A DNA stretch of 64,000 nucleotides, from positions 3,561,946 to 3,625,945 of the forward strand of contig NC_090172.1 of NCBI RefSeq assembly GCF_024679245.1. Reading direction: 5' to 3'. The translations under genes and the position numbers were made by a program. The DNA is from Pseudorasbora parva (taxonomy: Eukaryota; Chordata; Actinopteri; Cypriniformes; Gobionidae). The notes below the pieces were generated by a model, which was not told where the DNA came from, did not search any database, and was given only the letters and a program-made list of their open reading frames with translations. This document shows positions 25,451 through 37,724 of the stretch, piece by piece; within the stretch, counting starts at the first letter, position 1, and every line of letters begins with the position of its first letter.

Positions 25451-26540
25451 TATGGAGGGATTTTTCAGTCAGATTATAAACTAAAAGTCTAAAACTAAAA
25501 GTCTTAAACCAAAACTTAAAATCTAAATTTGAAACTTAAAGTCCAAGTCGAAAATGAATTTGGTATTTAGGATTGGGCATTTTCTATTTAGGATTGGGCA
25601 TTTTCTATTTAGGGTTGGGCATTTGGTCATTTAGCCATTTAGGATTGAGGATTGGGGATTTGGGGATTTAGGATTGGGAATTTGGTATTTAGGATTGGGC
25701 ATTTAATCATTTAGCCATTTAGGATTGAGGATTGGGGATTTAGGATTGGGCATTTGAGGATTGAGGATTGGGGAGTGTATGCAAATTAGGAGGCGTGGCC
25801 CAAATACTGGAGGCTGGGTTTGAAATGGCTGGTGCGCAGATGCACCTTATGGACAGCAGAGGGAGCTCCCAGTGCTAAGGAGGAGCACACTTTAATGAAA
25901 CCAAACGGAGCGAGTGAGCGGCTTGAGCGAGGACTGTGCGATAACTTCAACTTAATGACAGCTTTGTAACATTTGTGGCCTCAAACACAAAGTCACCAGT
26001 GAAAGGAGTGCTATCGGTCTGACGACGAGAAAGCAGCAGACAGTGCAGCAGGTAAGATGCTAACATTAGCTACTAGTTATATAAGCTGATATTGCTAATA
26101 TGCTTTAGTAGGGAATTATTATATTGGGACATGCTGCCTTGTTTTTTAAACTGCGGTTAACCCCTCTGACATTAGTAGATACACTCCTTTCCCATTGCCA
26201 CTAGATGGTCTTGTTTATGTTTTTTTCTTTTTTGCTATATAGCCTATATACATTTTATTAAGATTGTGAGAGAAAAGAAATTAGGCTTGTTCGACTTGAA
26301 CGCTGCACACTGCAAGACCTATCGGTTTATGACATCAAAGTACTGCGATGCAAAAGCATAAGGATGTCTTATGCTTATGCTACTCTCTTTGATGTCATGT
26401 TGTGTGTGTATGTATGTATGTATACGTTAAGACGATGTCAGTCAGAGCATAATATAGCAATATATTGCGGTCCTTTTTACACTGCACAAAAACCCTGCTG
26501 TTACATCGTCACTGGCCTTCATGATTGCTTTCCTAACCTT

Positions 26541-26605
<65 letters not shown>

Positions 26606-27591
26606 TACATACATATACATACATACACACACAACATATGACATCAAAGAGAGGAGTCCTTATGCTTTTGCATCGCAGTACTTTGATGTCATAAACCGAT
26701 AGGTCTTGCAGTGTGCAGCGTTCAAGTCGAACAAGCCTAATTTCTTTTCTCTCACAATCTTAATAAAATGTATATAGGCTATATAGCAAAAAAGAAAAAA
26801 ACATAAACAAGACCATCTAGTGGCAATGGGAAAGGAGTGTATCTACTAATGTCAGAGGGGTTAACCGCAGTTTAAAAAACAAGGCAGCATGTCCCAATAT
26901 AATAATTCCCTACTAAAGCATATTAGCAATATCAGCTTATATAACTAGTAGCTAATGTTAGCATCTTACCTGCTGCACTGTCTGCTGCTTTCTCGTCGTC
27001 AGACCGATAGCACTCCTTTCACTGGTGACTTTGTGTTTGAGGCCACAAATGTTACAAAGCTGTCATTAAGTTGAAGTTATCGCACAGTCCTCGCTCAAGC
27101 CGCTCACTCGCTCCGTTTGGTTTCATTAAAGTGTGCTCCTCCTTAGCACTGGGAGCTCCCTCTGCTGTCCATAAGGTGCATCTGCGCACCAGCCATTTCA
27201 AACCCAGCCTCCAGTATTTGGGCCACGCCTCCTAATTTGCATACACTCCCCAATCCTCAATCCTCAAATGCCCAATCCTAAATCCCCAATCCTCAATCCT
27301 AAATGGCTAAATGATTAAATGCCCAATCCTAAATACCAAATTCCCAATCCTATATCCCCAAATCCCCAATCCTCAATCCTAAATGGCTAAATGACCAAAT
27401 GCCCAACCCTAAATAGAAAATGCCCAATCCTAAATAGAAAATGCCCTATCCTAAATACCAAATGCCCAATCCTAAATACCAAATTCATTTTCGACTTGGA
27501 CTTTAAGTTTCAAATTTAGATTTTAAGTTTTGGTTTAAGACTTTTAGTTTTAGACTTTTAGTTTATAATCTGACTGAAAAATCCCTCCATA
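25451..27591. repeat. 2.1-kb foldback inverted repeat
   Basis: Left arm 25451 to about 26427 and right arm about 26610-27591 are nearly identical in opposite orientation. They begin TATGGAGGGATTTTTCAGTC and end with its complement. The loop (about 26428-26609) contains unrelated sequence and a TA/AC microsatellite. Arm differences are few: a changed segment near AAGCATAAGGA and extra copies of the ATTTAGGATTGGGC motif. Flanks TGTTGACAAG and GGACAAGG share GACAAG, a possible imperfect target duplication. No transposase. It starts 128 bp after the sirt3 stop codon. Confidence 0.92.
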
Positions 27592-27654
27592 GGACAAGGT
27601 GTACTAATTCAACCGTAAATGTGTGAATGATTCATGAATCTGCATGATATGTGT

Positions 27655-27930
27655 ATCTGACATTCAGCATCTGGCTCATCATTGTGTCAGACATTGCCAC
27701 CTTGAGGAATAAAGGTGAATTGCACTTTTTGAGTCAAATTATTGTTGCACAATAAATATACTTGGACTATTACATACCTGGGTCATTAGTGACCCTATAC
27801 AAAAAAATTAGCAAACAGACATTTTTTTTCTTGTATAATTTTATAAAGCATTGATTGAGAAATACTTAGAAGATCGATATCCAACTTTAGGAGAGTAGTA
27901 AATGGCATCCTGGGTCAATAAAGACCTGAA
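27655..27930. mobile_element. Fragment of the CCCTTAAATGCAT MITE family
   Basis: CAGACATTGCCACCTTGAGGAATAAAGGTGAATTGCA matches 19172-19217, and GGGTCATTAGTGACCC (27780-27795) matches the palindromes in the element at 18671-19462. Neither terminus was located. Confidence 0.6.
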
Positions 27931-27938
27931 GAATGGGT

Positions 27939-28234
27939 CTAAAGTCCCAGTCAACCGGAAGTAGCAAATGAGTTTTCCTCCGTGATGTGACGTAGTTCCA
28001 GTTGAAGCGGATTATTAAATAGAGGGCAGAGTTTTACTTCAGCGCTGCTCCTCTCCATCTCGCGCTCATAGCAGACTAACGGTTTGAGGGGAGTGGTTAA
28101 GCATTTTCAAACCTAAGCCGTCATCTGAGAGGGAACATGGTATTAACGTGCACGGATTAATTGTTCACCCTAAGACCTGTATAATGTGCTAATAAAGTAA
28201 ATAGGGTCGATTTTGATTTCATCAGGACTTTAAA
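27939..28234. mobile_element. Short element with TAAAGTCC/GGACTTTA ends
   Basis: Left CTAAAGTCCCAGTCAACC, right GATTTCATCAGGACTTTAAA, an inverted repeat typical of a fish MITE. A related end occurs at 58946 (TTTAAAGTCTCCATGAAATC). No coding content. Confidence 0.55.
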
Positions 28235-29202
28235 GGGTTAACTCCCTTGCCTTAAAGACTTGTGGCTTCAGCTGTACTGTGTATAGGGCATGGCTGGGAA
28301 TCTCTTGAATGAATAAATGAATGAGACATTTATATCTTGCCCTTAAGATCAACTTTCCTGCAAAGTTAAGCCCCAACCCTGATCGAACTCACCTGAACAA
28401 GCTAACCAAGGTCTTCAGGATTACTAGAAAGCTCCAGGCGAGTTTGATCAGGGTTTGTGTTAAACTCTGCAGGCCCATAGGGGTGATTTTGGATATAGTC
28501 TCAAAACATCCACTAAAAAACAATTTGATGCCAGTTTGTAACTCCAACAATGGCTCTATCGTCATTGAATTAAAGACACACTTGTCTAATGTGTTGTCAT
28601 TCATACATTTAAGTGGCCAAATACTATTCAATGTACTTTCATTTTCTAAACATCCAGCCTGTGCATTTACCAGTATTGTAACCATTCTGGATGTTGATTC
28701 ACTTTATCTTAATATGACATCTCAAGTCACTGGCCCTGCCCACATTTAGATGTCATTTCTACAGTAAAAAAAAAAAAAAAAAAATCAATGCACTGTCTGG
28801 CTTGGTGTTACGCCTTGCATGGCAATTTTGACAATGATGGATTGAAAGAAAAAGAAAAGCTCTGTGCTTGTCACATTCATAAACGGCCATAAATTGACAC
28901 ACAATGAGGAAAATGGCTGCATGCTGATAATGACTTTTCCAGAAGCTGAGGACTCATTGTTTGTCTGTTGGGAAGGTGAAAGCTCAGTTCATTGTGTCAG
29001 TGTCTGAGCATGCCACGCAAGTGACAAACACTAATTCAGTTCGGCCTGCTGGATATAAAACAATAGCAAACCAATGCCCTCAATTATCCAACGATTCGAG
29101 ATGTATAATGCAAGAAACAAAGACCCATGTTTGGAGAAGCACATCGTCTGATATGATGGAACAGCTGGCAGTGAAGAGACCGGAGCAGAATGACGACAAG
29201 AC
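28235..29202. other. Intergenic stretch with one interspersed-repeat fragment
   Basis: Bases 28340-28478 (CAAAGTTAAGCCCCAACC, CTGAACAAGCTAACCAAGG, TCAGGATTACTAGAAAGC) match a very common cyprinid repeat. Open frames over it on both strands are not genes. A poly-A run lies at 28767-28783. Nothing recognised in 28790-29202. Confidence 0.5.
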
Positions 29203-29210
29203 CTCTAGAG

Positions 29211-29594
29211 CAGGGGTTTTCAGACTTAAAAAAATGGGTCTCCAGGGTGATCTAAGCCTAAGGGGAATGCTGGAGTTAGATTAAAAATGAAAAACAAATA
29301 TTTGTTTTCAAAAAATCTGTCTATATGCCTATATAAAAAGGAATAAATATGCAAATATATTTGACTTTAATAATGAACAGTTGCTGCTGAGTTTGGTTCA
29401 TTTTTGTGAGGTGGCGCACCTCAAACAAGTTCATGGAAAGACTCAGATGACAGAAAGCACATCTTGATTTCTTTATTGAACAGTAACACGATGTAAGTAA
29501 ACACTTTGCAATTTGCAATTATGTCCTCCTCTTATCATCTGTATGAGCAAAATGACGGAGTGTTTTATGTTTCCTCTGCTCAATCGCGCCGGCG

Positions 29595-29656
<62 letters not shown>

Positions 29657-30403
29657 AACATATTCCAGCACTGCAAACGACATCGCAGCCTGTTCATTAT
29701 CAACATGAAATAGTCAACCTAACATAGAAAAATAAAATAGTCTGTTTTAGTTTAGAGTCAATAGTTTAAATAGGCTACAATTGGTGTCATTCCGCACGAG
29801 CACCGCCTCTCCGCTGTGGCTTTTCCAAGCTCAGTTTTGCGTGAAGAGGATTTTTTTCCATTAGTATTGGGACGCGAGTGAAGTACAAAGCCTATAATAA
29901 ATAATGGTTTGGCATCCAAATACATCACGAATATGGAAACATCTGGATTTAAATGAGACTTTTAAGTTTCTCAATAAATGAGTTCATTCTTGTCCTGTTC
30001 TGTATACCGCTAAATTGAAAGGATTTGTTGTGGAGTGAGGGGAACTAAAATAGCCTATAGCTGTATTTGTAGTCGGCTACATTTTGGGCTAACATTTCCC
30101 TTTATTTACTGGTATTATTTCTGAATGCAATAAAATGCAACTACTTACATGTTTTTTTTCCCTCTCTTTTTTCTCTCTAAAACATTTGCGAACGCGTCAA
30201 GGATCGAAAGCGGTTGTGGAAAAGTGTTGAGCTGAATTTGTGCACCATTCGTGGTTTAATGGAGAATATACAGTCAAATTGCCTTTATATAAATATTTTT
30301 ATGCTTGGCCTGACTTGTTTGAATGGTTGTAGGCCTATTTACGTGTCGCGACAATAAAACAATTAAAAAGAGGGTCACTCTTAAAGATTTTTGAAAACCA
30401 CTG
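29211..30403. mobile_element. hAT-like transposon (CAGGGGTTTTCA ends)
   Basis: Left CAGGGGTTTTCAGACTT, right TTTGAAAACCACTG. Flanking octamers CTCTAGAG and ATCTAGAT agree in six positions. Contains an (AC)n tract at 29597-29653. No transposase frame. It seems inserted in the left tip of the outer piggyBac-like copy that continues at 30404. Confidence 0.75.
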
Positions 30404-30419
30404 ATCTAGATGTTGCAGT

Positions 30420-32335
30420 GTTGCCTCCAGGCAACATTGACTATTTTAGTTTATTTAAAATGAAACACCAATTTATTGGTCAAACCTATCTCATGGGAGA
30501 AGAACTCAAACACTAGTCAATGAAAGTGCAAAAAAGTGTTCACATGACCCACAGGAGTCAATGTCAGGTCACATGGCTCCACATTTTCTCCAATGAAAAG
30601 TGCATTTTTCACTCATTTGCGTCCTGTTAATCACCCACAGAAATATGAATCACCTTAAAGAAGTATCAAGAACTGTACATTATATCATCAAATGTTTTTT
30701 TTAAAAAACTGTGTGGGATACAAACATATTATGTGTAAAGAAAAGAGTTAGAATTAACCATATTTGCATTTTATGAGAATAGTAATTCACATACTATAAC
30801 TGCACATATTATGATCTATAGCACTTAACCCTCTATGGTACGGTGTTGCCTCCAGGCAACATAGTCTATTTTAGATTATTCTTAATCAAATGAAACACCA
30901 ATGTATTGTTCAAACCTATCCCTGGGAAGAAGAACTCAAAAACTAACCAATGAAAGTGTAAAAAAATGGGTCACATGACCCACAGGGGTCCATTTTGTGT
31001 CCTGTTTCAGTCATGTGCACAGGTCACATGACTCCATATTTTCTCCAATGAAAATGGCATTTTTCACTAATTTCCTGTCCAGATAATCACCCACAAAAAT
31101 ATGAGTCACCTTCACTGGTTAGTAAAGAAGTATTTTCAAGAACTTTACAATATATATCATCAAATGTTTTAAAGTAAATAACAAAAAACTGTGTGTTGCC
31201 TCAAGGCAACATTGTACCATAATGGAATCGTGTAAGGCCATAGCAGACACACTAGGTTGGATACAAATACAGCATATTTGTAAGGAAAAGAGTTAGAATT
31301 ATCTAAATATATCTGCATTTTTGCACAATATTGTAATGCATGTATAAAAATAGTAATACACATACTATAACTGCATTTATTATGATCTGCACATTTTCTA
31401 TAGCACTCAAAAAAGGTATAAAACACCACTGATGAGGATGAGGATGAGGTGTCGTGATGAGGAAGATCAGGCCATAGTGACAATCCGGTAGGGAGAGAGT
31501 GAGGGTGAGATCGAAGATGGAGATGAGGATGAAGATGGTTATGATATGATATAATAACTTGATGTAATAACTTGATGTGATGGCTTGATGTAACGGTTTG
31601 GTAATACATGTTCCACGATGGTACAATGTTGCCTGAGAGCAACACCTGAATTTGAAATGTTGCTTTTTATTAAATATGAAATTTGTAATACATTATAAAC
31701 TGGATAAATGTGTTTGTTCAGGTCTCTGGTTAAAGAAATTGATTTTTTCAATACATTTATTCATTTTTTTCTACATGAAAACGTAAAAAGTTTAAATTTG
31801 TCCGTTGTGGTACAATGTTGCCTTGAGGCAACAAACTTTTAAAAAATAAATAAAAATAAAAATTATGAATTTTTTTATTGCTTTTGTTAAAGTGTCCTAT
31901 TTTAAGCAGGAAAAACACCACAAATAATTTTTTTCTCATTTAAATCATATTGCGTACCATAGAGGGTTAAGACATGGTATAAAACACAACTGGCCGTTGA
32001 TGAGTGTGAGGATGAGGAAGATGAGGTTAAAGTGATAATCTGGCAGGGAGAGATCGAAGATGAAGATGAAAACTTGATATAATAGGTTTGGTAATACTTG
32101 TGTTCCACAATTATACAATGTGGCCTGAGAGCAACAGCTGAATTTGAAATGTTACTTTTTATTAAATATGAAATTGGCAATACATTATAACATATAATAC
32201 ATTATAACAAACGATAAATGTGTTTGTTCAAGTCTCTGGAAATGGATGTTTTCAATAAATATGTTTATTTTTTCTACATGCAAATGTCAAATCTTTTAAT
32301 TTACCCATTGTGGTACAATGTTGCCTTGAGGCAAC
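30420..32335. repeat. Seven GTTGCC-N-GGCAAC palindromes
   Basis: Located at 30420-30435, 30845-30860, 31195-31210, 31628-31643, 31817-31832, 32120-32135 and 32320-32335. Five are full GTTGCC....GGCAAC palindromes and two have AGCAAC (one also GTGGCC). They lie in both copies of the MITE and resemble the X-box bound by RFX factors. Confidence 0.85.
30825..31970. mobile_element. Inner piggyBac-like MITE with TTAA flanks
   Basis: TTAA then CCCTCTATGGTACG at the left; CGTACCATAGAGGG then TTAA at the right: a perfect 14-base inverted repeat. TTAA target sites and CCC-starting ends are hallmarks of piggyBac transposons. No transposase, so non-autonomous. Contains GAT-rich repeats near 31430-31460. 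Confidence 0.82.
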
Positions 32336-32814
32336 AAATGGATATTTATAAAATGTCATTTTTTATTGGTTTTGTTAGTGTCCAATTTTAAGCAGAAAAA
32401 CACCACAAATGTTTTTTTCCTCATTGGTATCATATTGCGTACAATAGACAAGAGGGTTAAAGTGTCAAAAAAAGTCAAGCATTAGTGTTTTGGATGCACT
32501 CATGGGGGCACATCAAATGCAGGTCGGCTGTCATTACTCTGGCCTGAACAAAAAAAAGCTTAATAGCTGTTGTTGAAGAATTGAATTATGGAAAATTAGG
32601 CTATTTTCCAGATGACACTGAGAGTGAAGCAGTAGGGTCAGAATGACAATTGTCATAATGTGCTCCAAAACATGATTGTCCCCCACACAAACTTTATAGT
32701 GACCTTGAGTTGTTCATTGGAGATGAAAAACGTTTTTCACATCACATCTATTGGTTTATATCCCTCCTGAAGTGCACATACACAGATGGCTTTCGAAAGG
32801 CCCCAATATTCTCA

Positions 32815-33431
32815 GGCCATGTCCACACTAATACGGTTTCATTTGAAAACGCATGTTTTTCTCTCCGTTTTGGCCTTCCGTTCACAGTGAGACAGCGTTT
32901 TAAAGCAACGAAAAAAATAGCATTTTTAAAAGCGGACACATCTGAAAAGCCATCCTCGCGTCGTAGTGCGGACTGTGTAGACGGAGGTACTTGAAAACAA
33001 TGACGCATGTTTAGTCATGTGACGCATATTGTACCAATAGATATGTATCTTTATACCGCTATTGAGCCAGTTATGTGCTATTGACTTTCACACAGTTGCT
33101 CAAATATGTTCATTGCTCACTTCATATCACAGTCCTGCAAGATGACAGAAAATGTACTTGCATTTGCTGACCTGTGGCGAAACACGAGTGGAGTTGCGTT
33201 TTAGACCAAACATAATAACGAGTGCGATCTGGACGCATCAGTGATGGTGAGATATTGTGCTAAATAAAATGATCCTGCCAGAAGAATTGTGATAACTTAA
33301 TGATGTCTGTATCATCTCAGTGAGCTTTTACACATGCGCAGTGAGATGAATTTGGCGTTTACTGACGTTTCAGTGTGGATGAGAAACGTTTCCAAATTTT
33401 CAAATCTATCCGGATTATTGTAGACGTAGCC
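32815..33431. mobile_element. Non-autonomous DNA transposon (GGCCATGTCCACACTAATACGG ends)
   Basis: The left end and the reverse complement of the right end (GGCTACGTCTACAATAATCC) share the pattern GGCxAxGTCxACAxTAATxCGG. A TTTGAAAAC/GTTTTCAAA block follows in each arm. Frames inside are antisense shadows. Confidence 0.75.
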
Positions 33432-35107
33432 TTAGAGTAAAGTGCTGAAATCAACTGGAAAAATGGAGTTAGTTCAGAACTTGCCAAACTTTTCAGAAAA
33501 GTTCGCTCCATTTGGTAAACTTCTGCGAACTACCTTTGGTCTGTGTGGCTCTGAAGCTCCGCCTTTGACATGGAAAGCTTCCTTCCGTCGAGATCAGACT
33601 CAAGTAAAAACATGAACACACTGGAGAGACACTTTGGAGTAGAAACTGAAGCTGTAATTCTGACTGGAAGAGACTCTGACACAGTTTTATCATGTTTAAT
33701 ACTGTAAAGATGCTGCTTTAGAGCAATACATCATGAGAGTATGATATTATATTATGATATTATTTAGAGTATGATTCATAAATAAATGTGACTGACGTTA
33801 CTGGAGAGCTGAATCGCAGAGCTTGTCCAAACGTATCCAGATGCTTTCTTAACTGCTGTTTTTTCACCGCAGTCACTTAGTTGTGTTTATTTTGTACATG
33901 CATATCTAAATGCCGCTCTCAGCTGAGTATCTGGTATTGGGAAGTTCACTAAATCTAAACCACTGGTCAGGTAGCTATTTCAAACTTTTCTCCAGTGTGA
34001 AGAGAGAACGAAAACTTCACTGTGATTTTATTGGGGCCTTAAGGGCTGACACACCAAGCTGACAGTTTGCCATCCGGCAAATGAAAACTAAAGCCAAAGC
34101 GTCTCGATCGTGGCTGGCCCCAGTATAGCTCATAAGCCCCGCCCCTCCGTGTTTTCTAATGGACTCGAGACAACTAAACAATCAAATTACACTTCAAATA
34201 AATGATTGTAAGATCTTTTATGCAGTTTTTATCACGCCGATTTCATTTCAAGTGTTCGTTCTTTTTAAAAAATAAGTTTAGTTTTAGTTAGTTATTTGAT
34301 GCTATAAAAACGGGGGATGTGACGTCATGATTGACAGCTGAGATTGACGGCTTCTCTGAGTGAAGTCACTGAGGCACTAACAGACTTTTTTTGGGAGGAG
34401 ATCGGTGCTTTAGCTTTAATTGCTACATTTCCACAACTGTTTATTTCACACCAACATAATGAATTGATCTGCATCTGCGAGAGTGTGGGCGGACTTTTGA
34501 TATCGCACCTCTACTTCCTGCTCTCTACTGCGCAGACTCCAGTCCCAAATCGGTGCAAGATGTCTTGCTTTACCTTTTTTCAGTGGTACTGAAGACAGGT
34601 CGTCCATATTTTCTTACGCTCTATGGTCGGCTCTAGTTGGGCTCCGTCGGTGACAGTTCAGCCAATTTGTCATTTTAAATTGCCTTCGGTGAGAGATCGC
34701 TCTGATTGGCTGTTGAGTTTCGCGAACGAGTCGGTGCATGAGAATTAAAGCAAAAGTGATGCCAGCGAGCAAAGCAGTCAAGACGCCACAGACAGAAGTT
34801 ATCTATCATAATATTAGTTATAATTTTACCTCATCTTAGATGAGCATTCAAATGCATTAACATTTATATAACATGAGCTGACTGACCTGGAGAAAGTGAT
34901 CAACATAATCAAAATGGTGAGCAAGCGCTGCTTTGCTTACAGTATGTACATCTGCAGTCCTAGTTTCGGTTTCCCCGCTTAAAAGATGACTATTGATATC
35001 TGCTGATAGTTATTTCCTCACACACACATGCTAGTTGGCAGTCGCCTGCAGTTGTTGTGGTTTGTTTACGCTCAGCGAGGCAACAAGAACCGTATAGAAA
35101 AGATTCT
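33432..35107. other. Intergenic stretch, nothing recognised
   Basis: No exon, RNA gene or clear transposon ends. Bases 34040-34720 are GC-richer than the surroundings (CATAAGCCCCGCCCC, GAGAGATCGCTCTGATTGG) and may be an old repeat. Confidence 0.35.
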
Positions 35108-35259
35108 ACACTCTGAAAATGCTGGGTTAAAAACAACCCAAGTTTGGTTGAAAATGGACAAACCCAGAACTTGGGCACTAAGTTCAAACAGCCCAATTTC
35201 TGGGTTTGTCCATTTTCAACCCAACTTGGGTTATTTTTAACCCAGTATTTTTTAGTGTA
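35108..35259. mobile_element. Short palindromic MITE (AACCCAG family)
   Basis: CACTCTGAAAATGCTGGG then TTAAAAACAACCCAAG mirrored by CTTGGGTTATTTTTAACCCAG. A second copy is at 60528-60793. Nearly the whole element folds into a hairpin. Confidence 0.85.
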
Positions 35260-35314
35260 CAATGGCATCATAGCACATTAAGGAACTTAGAAAGGTTCTC
35301 ATTTGGCTTTATGC

Positions 35315-35710
35315 TTTAAAGGGTTAGTATACCCAAAAATAACATTTATATCATTATTTACTCACCCTCATACCATAAGACCTTCGTTCATCTTCGGAAC
35401 ACAAATGAAGATATTTTTGATGACATCCGAGAGCTCTCTGACTGACCCCTCCTGCAATGTAATTGCCACTTTTCAAGGCCCAGAAATGTAGGAAAGAGAT
35501 CGTTAAAATAGTCCATGTGATTCCAGTGGTTCAACCTTAATCTTATGAAGTGACAAGAATACTTTTTGTGGAAAAACAACAACAAAATTATGACTTTATT
35601 CAACTATTTCACTCTCTGGCTCTGTTCACGTCGTAAACACAGTGGAACGTCATGAGGGTGAGGAATTAATGACAGATTTTTCTTTTTTTTTTGGTGAAAT
35701 ATCCCTTTAA
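35315..35710. mobile_element. MITE of the TTAAAGGGTTAGT...CACCC type
   Basis: TTAAAGGGTTAGTATACCC at the left, GGTGAAATATCCCTTTAA at the right, with the characteristic TTTACTCACCCTCAT and ATGAGGGTGAGGAATTAATG arms. Same broad family as 7891-8152. A diverged copy occupies about 48226-48454. Confidence 0.75.
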
Positions 35711-36419
35711 GACCCTTTTTTATTTTTCAAAGTGCAGGGTGACCATCAACTAGTTTTGGTTGGGAAGGAGCGTTGTCCATCTTGTTCTGATTGAGCTATA
35801 GAAGTGACGGATAGACACTCAGCTAATCGCAAGTTAATTCATGCACATTAAAGCCCTATTCGAACGGTAATTGTTTCTCGTGGGGTCGTAAGGTATTTTC
35901 ATCATTGACAGGGGCTAGTCAGTGAGTTTACTGCCGTTTGAATCCAGAATGTCATTGTTTTTCCGATTCACCTACTGTTTTTTGACAAACACAAAGGTCG
36001 TGTGGTAATTTAATTGCTGTCTGAATCCACATGTCTGAGTTTTCAAGAATATATCACTTTAAAATTCACTGTTTATGTCATTTTTGACCCCTGTGGAGCC
36101 CCGTACGAATGCGCTTCGCTGTAATTTGGATGCATTTTAAAGATATAGGCCTTTATATACTGGCAAGTATTTACAAGAGCAATTTGTTTCATCACCCCTC
36201 AAAAAAATAAAAAGAAGAAAATCATTTAAATATTTGAAATGGGCCGCTATTACAGCTGTAATTATATGCTATGTTACTAAAACCACAACATTGCTTACTC
36301 GTGTAAATAAGAGGCTGTAATGGCTTATTTGCAATTGGTAGGCTACTGTGATGTGCAATGTCAGTTGTGTAATCTGTAGGTCTTTTGTGGGGCTGTGCAA
36401 TTCGGGAGCTGTAATTAAA

Positions 36420-37724
36420 GGGGGGGGGGGGGTGAAACACTCAGTTTCAGTCAATCTCATGTCAATCTTGAGTACCTATAGAGGACTATTGCATCCTTCA
36501 TATCCCCGAAAAGTCTTTAGTTTTATTAGATTTATAAAAGAAATATGGGCTGTACCGAGTCTTTCCGGAAAAAAACGAGCAGCTGGAGGTGTATCGTGTG
36601 GGCGGAGCTAAAGAATGACGAGCACAAAGCGGTGACGTCCTCAAGCGTGGAGAAGAAAACGGCTATCGATCAGATTCAACTAATACAGATATGATCCAGA
36701 ATCAGATCCGAAGGCTGAAATAAATTGAACAGGAGAAACAGCAACATCAGGACGTCCGTCTCTGTGGTATGGACTGTATTTAGTGGCCTGTCAACATTTG
36801 TGTGTCTTTACTCGCAGTTTATGAGGACATGATTCGGTTTATGGAATATTGTATGCGACTAGACCTTAGCGCAGCAAGCAAAACGGTTTTGCACGTCAGA
36901 CTAGTGTAACGTTATACAGAGAACAACAATGGAGTCCGTTAGCGCATTTGAATGACGAAGCACGCTTTGTGAGAACGCTAGGTTTATGTTTGGGTGGTTT
37001 ACAATAAACAAACTGACACTTATAGTGGTCAGCTAAACAAATGTATTTAAACACACACCATACATCGCATGCTCCATTGATAAATTAACTAACGTTATAC
37101 ACTTTTACTGATGTTTACTCACGCGACGATAGCCAACAACAGACATTTGAAGCAGTTTTACTCACCGCCTGCTTCCAAAGCAGGACCGAACCTTTATCGT
37201 CACCACTCCAAAAACACACTTCTTTGGTAACTGTTGATTTCGTGAAGTCCTGTGACAGCAGTGACCGCGGTGATCCACTTTTGCGACACATTTAAAGCGT
37301 GATGTTGTGACGCTTCTCGTCATTTCTAAGTTCAAATCGGTTCAAATGCAGCGCTGCCTTCCCGGAATGCTGTGCTGAAGCGTTGAAGCCGCATAGGAAT
37401 AGGAATAGGAATGGGATAGGAATAAAGTGAAGCGTGGCGAGACAGAAGTGTTTATGGGCGTGCATTTCCTCTCTCGCTCTAGTCGCGCGCGCCCTACCGG
37501 GAGAAGAGCCCGTCCGGCCCATACAAGGACCTTCCGCTCTATCGACGTCAAGCCGACCCATACTCGAAAAAAACCTCGGAAGGAGTATTTTTAACACAGA
37601 AATACTCGATCAAACGTCCAACATTAGTTTTTGAAACTTTGTCTATGTTTAGGATGGGAATCAAAGTCTTTAACAGTGTAAAAAGCTCAGTATGCATGAA
37701 ACAGCATTTCACCCCCCCCCCCCC
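36420..37724. mobile_element. Non-autonomous element with poly-G/poly-C ends
   Basis: Left terminus is a run of 12 G followed by TGAAACACTCAGTTTCAG; right terminus GCATGAAACAGCATTTCACC followed by a C run, giving inverted GGTGAAA ends. The sequence GAGTACCTATAGAGGAC and TTCCGGAAAAAAACGAGC is familiar from cyprinid repeats. Frames at 37292-37634 are not supported as genes. Confidence 0.65.

Larger units (their letters stand above)
30404..32460. mobile_element. Outer copy of a piggyBac-like MITE, split by a second copy
   Basis: Bases 30404-30824 match the left part, and 31971-32460 the right part, of the complete copy at 30825-31970 (shared GTTGCC-GGCAAC palindromes, CACATGACCCACAGG, GGTATAAAACAC, CACCACAAA blocks). 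The join lies between CTATAGCAC and ATGGTATAAAACAC, which are contiguous apart from a short linker in the inner copy at about 31399-31425. The right end is AGAGGGTTAA. Confidence 0.7.

Noticed and set aside
28321..28749. 142-residue plus frame and 98-residue minus frame
   Set aside because: Both overlie a common interspersed repeat (28340-28478) and show no domain or splice signals.
28961..29284. 107-residue plus frame
   Set aside because: No recognised motif; its end is inside the hAT element starting at 29211, so the full frame cannot be an ancestral gene.
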